From: Mycteria americana
Lineage: Eukaryota; Chordata; Aves; Ciconiiformes; Ciconiidae
Direction of reading: 5' to 3'
Assembly (NCBI RefSeq): GCF_035582795.1
Contig: NC_134373.1
Span: forward strand, 9,659,501-9,723,500
DNA: 64,000 nt
In this document: positions 13,081 to 29,562 of the stretch, in pieces
Layout of the letters: each line of letters opens with the position of its first letter
Numbering within the stretch: the first letter of the stretch is position 1
The notes under the pieces: generated by a model
The model's input: the letters and a program-made list of their open reading frames with translations, nothing else
Told to the model about the DNA's origin: nothing
Database searches by the model: none
Program-made: the position numbers and the translations under genes

Positions 13081-15059
13081 TAAACCTCTTCCTACCAGCT
13101 GTAAACTTAACCTCAGTATAAAATAAATCCACCTCCCTCTGTGCTCACTGTTGCAGGTCCCTGCGCTCCCTGCTGCAGGCCTGGTGGCTCTGTGCTGGCT
13201 GATGAGCACCAGGCGGCCTGGGCATGATGTGTTAGAGAAGTGGTCACACTCACTGACGCAGAAGTAGCCTGACTGCCTAGTTGAAGTATACTGCCTACCA
13301 CAGCAAGGTGGCTTGGTAGCCCACATCTGGCATCCTTTGCACCTCTCGCTGTTGCCTTCCAGGACAGATGTCCACTTGAAACTATCTTACTGGTGACGCA
13401 TGACTAGAAGCGTGTCCTTGGTGAAGTGTTTTTTAGTGTTTTCTGCTTTTGAGCTAACCACCCTCGTGACTTCCTCTCTGCCCGAGACTTGCTGTAAGGT
13501 GCGTACTCTTTTAACTGGTTTTTCGTGCAAAATGAAGGATTCTCCTCAAATCTCCAGTGAGATTTGCTGTATGATCCACATTCTCTTTTTTCTTTCCTCC
13601 TAATAAGTCAAATGCAAGAGCTGGGACTGGTTGTGGAGGCTTTCCTTAGGGTTGCTCTCCAGGAGGCAGAGCAGCACATTGCCTGCGGCTATCCTGCCCC
13701 AGATGTTTTAGTACCGAGAGTCATGTTTTGTTTTGGTAGGGCCCAGCGAGTGATTCAGGACTGGGTCCTACTGTGCTTGGGCTGAAAACACAGGATACAA
13801 AATGATTCTTTCCCAAGGGTTCTAAATAGATGGGGCAGACAAAAGGTGGAGAGGAAGGCAGAAAAACCTCATCTGTATGGGAAAAGTTTACCAGTTCTAC
13901 GGATAAAAGCATTTTGTCCAACCTTTGCCAGGGACAGTGTCATTCCTGGAGTTTGAACTCTTTCCCAAGTGACTACATTAAAGCCATTCATTTATTGACA
14001 TAGATTTGATCACTCTGAAGGTTTTAGCATTACCAGATTAAAGTTATACAGCCAGTCAGGAGAGAGGCCACTGAGTGAGTCTGTCATCCCCCCCCCAGCT
14101 GCACTGACTGAAGGCTTTGGGACAGAAGTGGATTAACCTTTTGGGGGCTTTAAGCAAATTCTCCTGTGGCTCATGTTGCCTTCCTCTCAGATTCTTGCAA
14201 GCAGCACGTTTTATTCCGAGCACCGAGTTACACCCAGCAGGGCTGCTCCGCTGCCTGCAGATAAGCATTGCACAACATTTGTTGGACCACAGCTCCAGTG
14301 TGGCAGAACGCGTGGCCAAGCATTTCACAACTGCTGTCATCTATGGGTTTCTGCTTACAGAAATAGAAGGGGAAAGCCCAGCTAGCTAAGTCTGGCTCTC
14401 AAAAGGAGAAGCAAAGTGCACATACGCTGCTCTGCTACCTTTCCTAAGGGGGAGAGCTGAATTACAGAACCATCTGCATGTCTTCGGGCTGTTCTGTGGC
14501 AGGGAGCTATTTGCTCAGAATCCTCCAGCCAAGCATGCCACAAGGCTGAGGGGGCTGGTCGATGGTCCACCACCTTGATGGCTTTACCCTTGCAGAGGCT
14601 GCCCTCCCCCCATGTTTGACCCAGCCTGTAGCCAAGCTCAGTAACGTGTCTCCACAGGTGGCTCCTGGCAGAGTTCAGGGTGCTTTGATGGCCTTTTTAG
14701 TGCTCAACAGGATTTAGGCTCACGTTTTCGGCACAGAAAGGTTCAAAGCATGGTACTGCATAACCCTAAAATCCCCCTACTTCCACTGAGCATGTGGTCC
14801 CAGGAGCATGCTGATGTGGTGCAGCCCTGCAAGGTCAGGGGCTGCCCAGGCAGCACCACCGCCCTCCTGCTCCTCCCCTCAGCCCTCACATCGGCCATTT
14901 CTGCTTGGTGGAGACTACAGTCAGACTTCTGTGTAACACCACCATCTCTCCTCGCCGGTGTCCCAATGGATGCATACTTCTCCTACACGTGTACTTTCTT
15001 CTCAATGAGGGAGACCGGAGCTGCCTGGTGATCGCCCGCCAGGAAACCTCTATGACAAG
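13081..15059. other. Intergenic DNA upstream of the NABP1 promoter
   Basis: No exon was recognised. 13081-13330 may be further degraded CR1. A C10 run lies at about 14089-14098. GC content rises towards the CpG island from about 14570. Confidence 0.5.
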
Positions 15060-15086
15060 ACCCCTCTCGGTGTTACAACCGCGCGT

Positions 15087-15101
15087 AAAATGGCGCGGGA
15101 A
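15087..15101. promoter_or_regulatory. YY1-like and E2F-like overlapping sites
   Basis: AAAATGGCG matches a YY1-type core and overlaps GGCGCGGGAA, whose complement begins TTCCCGCGC, an E2F-like element. They sit about 360 bp upstream of the inferred start site. E2F control would suit a DNA-repair gene, but binding is inferred from motif only. Confidence 0.35.
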
Positions 15102-15302
15102 GGCGGCGATCGCTTCCTAACTCCCCCCTGCCCCACCGGCCGCGCTCGGGCCGCTGCAGGGCTGTTTCCGGGCCAGAAGTGCCTGAGAGAGCCGAGCCCG
15201 GGCACCCTCCCGCCGCCCCCCCGCCCCGCTCCCGCCCGGCCCGGCGCCGGGGCCGTCTGGCCCGGCAGCGCCCCGACAAGCAGAAGATGGCCGCGGCGCG
15301 GC

Positions 15303-15307
15303 CCAAT
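15303..15307 (+). promoter_or_regulatory. CCAAT box
   Basis: CCAAT within GCCCAATCAGCG, a good NF-Y context, lies 125 bp upstream of the TATA box. Confidence 0.55.
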
Positions 15308-15427
15308 CAGCGCGCGGCGCCGGCTCGCGCCCGCCTGTTGCCCAGTCCCGGCGCTCCGCGTGCCCCGGACGGTTCCATTCGGCACCGACCCCCCCGCCCG
15401 GCGCCTGGGGTGGGCCCGCCCGGTCGC

Positions 15428-15433
15428 TATAAA
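15428..15433 (+). promoter_or_regulatory. NABP1: TATA box of NABP1
   Basis: TATAAA within CGCTATAAAGTG. An initiator-like CTCAGT follows with its A at 15461, 33 bp after the first T, which is the expected TATA-to-start distance. The inferred 5' UTR is therefore about 15461-15711 (251 nt). The spacing supports the site, but there is no transcript evidence. Confidence 0.6.
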
Positions 15434-15622
15434 GTGCAGCGCAGCGCACATGTGCTCCTCAGTGCCGGCGGGAGCGGGAGGGTGGGTGGGCGGCGGGTGT
15501 GGTGTCGGTAGCGAGAGGGAGCGGCGGGGGTCGGGCGTGCCGCACAGTCACCGCGCAGCCCCTCGGTGCTCGTGTCCCCGTCCCCTGTGAGGGCTGCCGG
15601 TGCCCCCCTGCCCGGCCCTGTG

Positions 15623-15640
15623 CTGCTGCTGCTGCTGCTG
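15623..15640 (+). repeat. (CTG)6 microsatellite in NABP1 5' UTR
   Basis: Six uninterrupted CTG units lie in the inferred 5' UTR. Read in the NABP1 frame they form GCT alanine codons. Confidence 0.85.
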
Positions 15641-15661
15641 CCGGCGCCGCTCCCCCGCGGG

Positions 15662-15711
15662 ATGCGGGCTCGGCCCGCCCCGCCAGCCCTGCCCCCCGTG
15701 CCGGCCGCAGC

Positions 15712-15715
<4 letters not shown>
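15662..15715 (+). CDS. Upstream ORF in the NABP1 5' UTR (17 codons), stop overlaps main ATG
   Basis: The ATG at 15662 has G at -3 and opens MRARPAPPALPPVPAAA. Its TGA at 15713-15715 shares bases with the NABP1 start at 15712-15714 (ATGA). It is in a different frame from NABP1. Such an arrangement can damp translation or allow termination-reinitiation; whether it is used is inference. The peptide itself, Ala/Pro-rich, probably has no function. Confidence 0.4.
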
Positions 15716-22922
<7,207 letters not shown>

Positions 22923-24185
22923 CTATGCCAAATGTGGTTGTACAGCTTGCTTAAACTCTACACTCTACTTGAACACTTATTGCACTTTTTATTTATAGTT
23001 AACTGTGAACCAGTTTGTCCTTTATTGTTGTTTTTTACCTTTTGGTCTATGGAGCAAACTTGATGTGATCTATTTCTTGTTTTGCTTAGGGAAGCACAGT
23101 GAGTCTTCCCCATACATTAAGGGGGTAGGAGGAGAAGGTGGATATAAGAAAGTAAGGGTAACGAGTTGAAGAGTCTCAATTAAAACTCGGTACTCTGCTA
23201 AATGGAAGAAAATTTCAGTTACACGTATGTATCTTTCTGTTTCTGTTGGTCAGCCATATAGCCTTAAAAGGTCTATTATGTCCTGCGCACGCAAAAGTTG
23301 ACTGACTTCCATTAGTGTTAGTGGGAGCTCTTCGTATTGGAAGAGAAATGAGGGGGAAGAGCAAAGATGCTCCAGTGAACTAGGTGTCCTTGGAATGAAT
23401 ATAGCTTGTAAAAGCAATAAGTATAAGGAAATGGTGGTGTCAGCACCTAGTGGTGTCTCCTGAGTCGGAGAATGGATAACTCGGATAAAAGTCGAAGACA
23501 TGGTGAGTGTCTTGAAGCTTGACTTCTGATTCCAAAAAGGTGTACAGTACTTCAAATTTCTCCATAAACACCACTATCACTGTCAAGTAAGGTGACACCG
23601 ATTTTTGCTTTGGATAGAAGCTTGGATATTCATTCTTGCTTTGCATGAAGTAGCAGGAGAGGAGGATCTAAATTCAGACAGTATTGGGGAGTACGCTGTT
23701 TGTAGCCACTCCTTGTGTAAAAGCCCAGCGTTACTTTGCAGGAGTCTGAATTTCCAGGAAAGAACTGTTTTCAAATGCTGCATTACCCATCTCTTCAATG
23801 AGGCTGCCTACTTCTCCTTCCTTCCCTTTTCCAAATGAATTATGTATTAGATGAAGCTGTATGTGTCTATTTCAGAGGTACTGGCCAAGCACACAGCTGT
23901 ACTTCTGATGCTGTTAAGCTGCTAAGCTTTCCTTCCTCTGTTTTATATGAAATAAGAATTATCCCTTAAAGAACTTAACACCCCCTGCCCCCATCTCCCA
24001 GGGGAAAATAGCTGTGGTTTTATTTCTGAGATCACAAATGCCTTGACTCTGGATAAGAGTCCAGTGCCATATTTCAGATCAGGTTCAAAAACAACTTGGA
24101 AGCTGAAGTGTCATACTGGATTCATCTGTTTAACTCTTCTTATAGCTGACCTCTCAAATAAAAAATTGCACTAACCATTTCAGAA
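22923..24185 (+). other. NABP1: NABP1 3' UTR (short form, inferred)
   Basis: AT-rich sequence after the stop codon with no convincing ORF, running to the first poly(A) signal at 24157-24162. The true end is unproven. A longer form to about 25145 is possible, because two further signals occur there. Confidence 0.5.
24157..24162 (+). terminator. NABP1: Candidate poly(A) signal of NABP1 (proximal)
   Basis: AATAAA within CTCAAATAAAAAATTGC, 1.2 kb after the stop. No strong GU-rich element is visible in the next 30-40 bases, so use is uncertain. Confidence 0.4.
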
Positions 24186-24709
24186 ACAATTCTAACTTTC
24201 TTTCTGTCAAGCCATAAAGACTTCATGACAAAAGGCTATTTCTGAATTGTGAGTTGTCTGTGGTCATTGATGTTAATTGAATCTACTACTGTGTCACTAA
24301 TGTTTACAAGTTATTTACATTTGATACTTCTGCTTTTGGTACTCTATCACGATGATTTGTTGAAAATTGCTTCTAATTGGCAAAAGATCCTTGCTTAGTC
24401 TGAAATACTGAACTTTCTTTTAAATACAAGCAGCAGCAACAAACTTCTGAAGGGAGGTTTAGGGAGACCTGTGTGCCCAGTCACCTGAGGGCTATTTGCC
24501 TCTGGTCTGGTAAAGTGCTATCCTGATACCTGCTTCCAGGTGGAACTAGCGAAACTTGTCTTGACACAAGAGGGTGGCATGCCTCATGGGATCGCCCACG
24601 GGTGCTGTTGTGGAAGACCAGTGCTAACTGGTGAACCAGAAAGCATGCGATGACTTCTGGGGAAATGGTGTAAGGAGGTGATGTGTAACTCAGGGACTTT
24701 AAATTGCTT

Positions 24710-24725
24710 ACTTATTTAAATAAGT
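24710..24725. repeat. 16-bp perfect palindrome
   Basis: ACTTATTTAAATAAGT is fully self-complementary. It lies between the two groups of poly(A) signals downstream of NABP1. Confidence 0.85.
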
Positions 24726-25092
24726 CTAGATGCATGGACAACCTCTTACGCAGTGTTGCGTTAAGACATTTGATATGCTTGTGAGAAGGAAGCCAAGAGG
24801 ACTTCTAAACCTGTGCAGTATATATGACATGTTCCAGAGGTAAATGAGATGTAAGTATGGTGTGAGAGCTGTGCTTTCCAGTAGTAGCTGTAAAGGTAGC
24901 AAGTGAACAGTGCAAGTGATGGCATGGTGGGGATTTCATACTCATTGGGGTATCTCCAGCATGGATCTCAAATCCTGGTGGTCTTGACTTCTCTTCAGCA
25001 TAAAGAAGGTTGAAATACAGCAGAATCCTGTGTTAGTGTGTGCTGAGGTGCCTGATGTTTGTAGCTCTATGCATTTGAGCTTTTAATAAGCT

Positions 25093-25128
25093 AATAAACA
25101 GAATACTTGTTCACAAATTCCAAATAAA
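25093..25128 (+). terminator. NABP1: Candidate distal poly(A) signals (two AATAAA)
   Basis: AATAAA occurs at 25093-25098 and again at 25123-25128, followed by G/T-rich sequence. This would give a 3' UTR of about 2.2 kb. A third AATAAA lies at 25296-25301. Confidence 0.35.
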
Positions 25129-26899
25129 AAGTGAGATGATTACTGCTGATAAATGGCATAAGATTAAAAGCTTTCTGTCAAGTGGATGATTGATTTGCAG
25201 TTGGGAGGAAAAAAGCAAGAGGCTGGTCTTCATGTTCTCAAGGTTAGTAGCATTCCTGCCTCCCTGTTTCTTATGTGAAACTATTTCAGTTTATTAATAA
25301 ACTTTTACTTCTTTGCAGGGGAAATCTGTGCCCTGAAAAGTCGCATGGACTTAAAAGTAAATATAATCCTAGTAATTTTTCAAGGTCTTCTGATCTTCCA
25401 GTGAATCTAAGACAAAGTTGTTTCCCTCAGCGGTATCAGTGTCGAGACAGTGAGTTCTCAGCTTGCAGAGGAATCTGGGAGCCTGTCTTACGTCTGTTTG
25501 GATCATACCACCTCCGTGTACGGAGAGACAGAGATGCATTTCTGTATGTGAACAAGCAGTGGTCATGAATTGCTCTGACACTATAACGCAGTTCATAGGT
25601 GCCCAGCGGTTAGGTCATTAGGGAGTCTCTGCAGATGTCTTCCCAAGATAATTAAAGGTAAGGCTGCAGTTAGGGTAGTCTCATTCTAGAAAATATAGAT
25701 TGCCAAAGGAAGAAAACTCTGGAAGGTGCTCACGTGTCCAGACACAAACAGCGCAGTGCTGAAGCGCAGCCGAGTAGTCCCGATACGCTTGAGTCACAAG
25801 AAGGCCAGCTCTCCATCGCCCCACAACAGCTCGTCTCCTCTGGCCCGCCCTAACAAAAGGACTGATGGCAGACTGCAGCAGCGTGGCAGTGGAGAGTTGC
25901 TGTACGTCTGCTGTAGTCCTCCATGTGTTCCTTCTGTCCAGCCTCAGCAGGAATTTTTCACCTTGATCCCCAAAGTGGAAAAGCAGTCTTGTACTGTGAA
26001 ATACTGTCCTAACCTTGGATGCATGGTAGAGTCCTGCCCTCCGTGTTCACAGTGAAAATGGGAAGGTGCTGTAGAACAAATATAAATGCTGGACCAAGGC
26101 ACGTGGTATATAACGTGCTTTCGGAACTCATTTAATTAGCTTTGGCCTTAACTTGAAACTGGCAGGCTGCAGTCCTGTGCGCTCCAATGATGCTGCTCTT
26201 CAGCATCACACAAATCCAGCAAGGGTATCTGCAGCGAGGTATCTGCTTGTGCAAAGCTGCTCGAGGCAGTACGAAGCATCTTTGCTCCATCAGGGCAGGC
26301 TCTGCACAGACGACATCCTTAGCAGCATTGCAGGGATGTCAGCCACGGTCTGTTAGTGCGTGCATTTCTCTGGACACGGGAGCGTTTAGTAGACAAATAC
26401 TGTTCCCTGTAGCCCATTGGGGCCTTACGTTTTTCATAGGCATTAAGGCTTGTGTTTTGCTAATGACGTGGCTGTGCTATGGTCATCCTCTGCAACCCAT
26501 GTCCGTACCCCCAAAACAAAGGATCCTTTCCTGTTCTATAAGGCAATTTTCATCAGCAGCTCCCAAAGTGCTTTGTTAGAACTAGGAATTAGTAAAAGCA
26601 ATGGAGTTTTGAGCGTTTCTGGGGAAGTTTCCTGGCCTGCTTCATGGCTCGTGCATTCTCGGCTGCCAGGTTGTTCCCCTGCTTCTCTCAATGTCTGTAG
26701 GTTTGCCCTTTCAGACATACTGTTTATTGTTAACCCTTGAGCCAAGCAATCATTTGCACTGCCGAGTGCGATCTCTGGCAGTGCTTTCGAGGGGGATCCA
26801 GGGAGGTGCCTTGCTTTCGCCCCGCAGCTCTTGCTAGCGGCTAGCTCTTGAGCTAGAGTTGGCTGAATTTGGCCCTTTCCCCTTAGTCCAGCGCCAGCG

Positions 26900-27430
26900 C
26901 GTGTTACGGAGGAGGTTGCAGGGCTGCGACTCCCTGTCCCGGCTCTGATGAGGCTCTGTTAACGATTGCAGCGGAGCTGGCGGTTGCTGTGTCTGAGGCA
27001 GACGCTCCCTCTGCCGTGCGATGCTGCGGGGCGAGCCTGGCCCTCGCTGCCGGCGAGCGCGGGGATCCCAGGGGACCGCTGGCCAGCCTGGGCCGGCTGT
27101 CCCGCGTGGGGTGGCCCGGAGCACCCCCGAGGGTGGGTTCTCCAGCAACCCCAGCCCCTCTGCTTGGCGAGGCGAGGGGCACAGCGGTGCGGCCTGGGGC
27201 TGACCCGGGGCTGTGCGGGGGTGCTGGTCCCTGCCAGGGCCCCGCTCCAAGCCGCTGCGTTCGCCTGGCCCTTTGCAGGGGCTCGTGGCCCCCACCAGAG
27301 CGGGAGCTCCGGTGCTGTGTTTGGGGGGCTCGGAGGGGCTCTGCCTGCCCCGGTGGCTTGGCTGGTGCTTCAGCCGCTGCTGGTGATGCTCCACGTGCCC
27401 GGTGCCCGCTCTGTTTTCTGGGGGGGAGAT
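26900..27430. other. GC-rich patch without supported gene
   Basis: A GC-rich island with moderate CpG and overlapping open frames on both strands (a 244-codon minus frame at 26834-27568 and plus frames of 174-182 codons). None resembles a known protein, and the residue usage is that of random GC-rich DNA. Confidence 0.5.
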
Positions 27431-27827
27431 GGTTGCTTCGGACGACGGAAGCAGCCAGACCTTACTGGGCTGCGTGCCTGGCTGATTTAAGTCTCTTTGC
27501 TGGCGTGCTCTCGTTTGCTTCTGCAAGCAAAAATTAAGGAGTTGGAGCTGGCTGAAGGGGGGAACCACTCATGGGGACATGGCTTCAATTAAAACAAACA
27601 AAAAAAAGCTGTTGTGTTCCCACTGGAAGACACATACCAAACCAGGGGCAATTGCTGAAAACTGAGATTGAAGGTTTCAGCAAAGCCCTTCAGGAATTCA
27701 TTCAGAGATGCGCTTTCTGACTTCAGCCTTAATCATGCTACTAATTCCGTTATTCTTGATTCCAGATAATTTGAAATTGTTATGGCTCTTTATAAGGATT
27801 ATGCTTTTGCATTTATTCTGTGATGGA

Positions 27828-27847
27828 CATGTGTGTGTGTGTATATA
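27828..27847 (+). repeat. (TG)n/(TA)n microsatellite
   Basis: CATGTGTGTGTGTGTATATA, a short pure dinucleotide run. Confidence 0.8.
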
Positions 27848-29439
27848 ATCTGTATAAACATACACAGCATCTTGTAATCGGGATGGAAAAAATTAATCCT
27901 AAACCAGCTGTTGACTAAACTACAGAGGATGGAGTTCAAAGAGATTAGAAAGAAAGTTTGGAAGTGACTAAGGGGAACACTTAAGGACTTCATTTAGCTT
28001 TTTAATTTCTCTAAATTGCTGATGTTTTTTTCTCAAGAAGAAAGCAATGCAGTTATAAGTGCTTCATCTAAAAACGCCCTCCCACCCCCCCCCAGCTGAT
28101 AAAAGACTGTCCGGATTTGTACGTTTCCTAGGGAGCAAGATTAGGGAAGGAGTAAAACATCAGGATTTAGCTCAGAAAAGAAAATTCTTGTGCTGTAAAT
28201 GTACCTTCACAGCTAAATGCTTCCTTACTATACAAGTTTAGATGGGATGGTATCTGCTCTGCAGAGTGGAGAACCCGAAGCAGTGCAGTCACTGCAGGGC
28301 TGACTAGCTGCTACATGTTAGATAAATCGGCATATAAAAGACAAAATCGCCTTACTACTTCATTAACTGGGACTCCACAGGAGTGTAGTTGCACGTTGTA
28401 ATGTATCAGCAGAGCCCTCTACTAAGCTTCCTTCAGGTTCGTGGCCAGAGGGTGAAATGGTCTTGCAAAGTGTACTGGACAACTATTTGGGAAATTTGGA
28501 ACCACGCTTGCCCAGCTCTGCCGTATGCCCCGTGGGGATGGCCGGGAGATCCCACCAACTTCAAGCATGATTTGGATCGGGTCCTGTGCGGGCAGTAGGT
28601 TCTCATCTGTAAATCCAGGATAAGGTGGTAGGGCAGATCTATCAGATGCTGAATTCATAATTTAGGAAGATGCTGAATGCTGTGGACAAGCTGAAAGCCA
28701 CGGCCAATGTGTAGATTTTTTGTCCTAAATCAAGAGATGTGTAAGAATACATATTCCAAAGCTCGATTCTTTATAATTAGGTATTTGGGTTTGCTCTTTT
28801 TTCCAGAGGTGCCAAGTGCTGCAGTTCTATGCCCAAAACTGCAAGCGACCCACCAGTCGCAGAGAGCTCGCCGGAGCGACTGGGAGAGGCTGCCACTTCC
28901 CCGGGACCTGCCTGCCGGTGCTGCTTCAAGGAGTGCTTTCATGCTGCGGTTGCACAGCTCGGGCTCTCGCAGCGCTGGTTCCCGGTGCGAGGTCTGTGGG
29001 TACCCGCGTGGCCCCATAGCAGGTAGGGCACGGCCGTCCCTTCCACCCCAGCACCAGTTACTGGTACCTCTGTGCGCGCGGGTGGAAAGCTGTGGCTCCG
29101 GACACGGCAATGCCAGCTGCCTGCCGGGCACAGCGGTCCAGCGGCGTAAAAACTGCTTGTGCAGGACCTGCTGGTGAAGCTTGCTTTTATTTTTTGCTGA
29201 AAAAAAGGAAAAAACACATCCTTCCAGGTGGGAAGTGCAGCCATTAGCAAGCGATCTGTTCGAGCTGGTACTTCTGCTCCAGTCGGGTCCTGCTGTGCAT
29301 TCCCACCGGGGTAGGGGCAGGGGGATACCCCAAATCAGGATAGCTGGAGGATGCCAGGGAAAGGTCTGTAGCAGAAGGGCTGGTGGGGCCCTGGAGGGCT
29401 CTGGCTGGTGGCTTCTGGTACCCGTCGTGGGTACATTTT

Positions 29440-29562
29440 TAAAATGGTTGGACAAATACCTCTCAGGAGTGGCTTGGGGAGGGCTTGATTCTGGTGTGGG
29501 ACAAGCATGAAGATGCATTAAATGATCTCCTGTAGCCATTTCCACCACTATTTTCTATGATT
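29440..29562 (+). repeat. Old CR1 3' end fragment (plus strand)
   Basis: ATGGTTGGACAAATACCTCT followed by a TGATCTCCTGTAG-like block and TTTTCTATGATTTATG matches the order of the 3' end of an old CR1 on the plus strand (the GGTTAGACAAACACCTGTCA type). It is short and diverged. Confidence 0.6.

Larger units (their letters stand above)
25150..29439. other. Intergenic DNA downstream of NABP1
   Basis: No coding exon was recognised. It contains the GC-rich patch 26900-27430, a TG microsatellite and a C-run at about 28086. The 272-codon minus frame at 28730-29548 starts within the CR1 relic and shows no known domain. Confidence 0.6.

Noticed and set aside
15090-15590. 166-codon and overlapping ORFs in the NABP1 promoter
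   Set aside because: They begin upstream of the inferred transcription start and reflect the lack of stops in the CpG island.
26834-27568. 244-codon minus-strand ORF
   Set aside because: Pro/Arg/Gln-rich translation typical of random GC-rich sequence. Equally long frames exist on the other strand.
28730-29548. 272-codon minus-strand ORF
   Set aside because: No domain, mixed low-complexity composition, and it begins inside an old CR1 fragment. Chance frame in GC-rich DNA.
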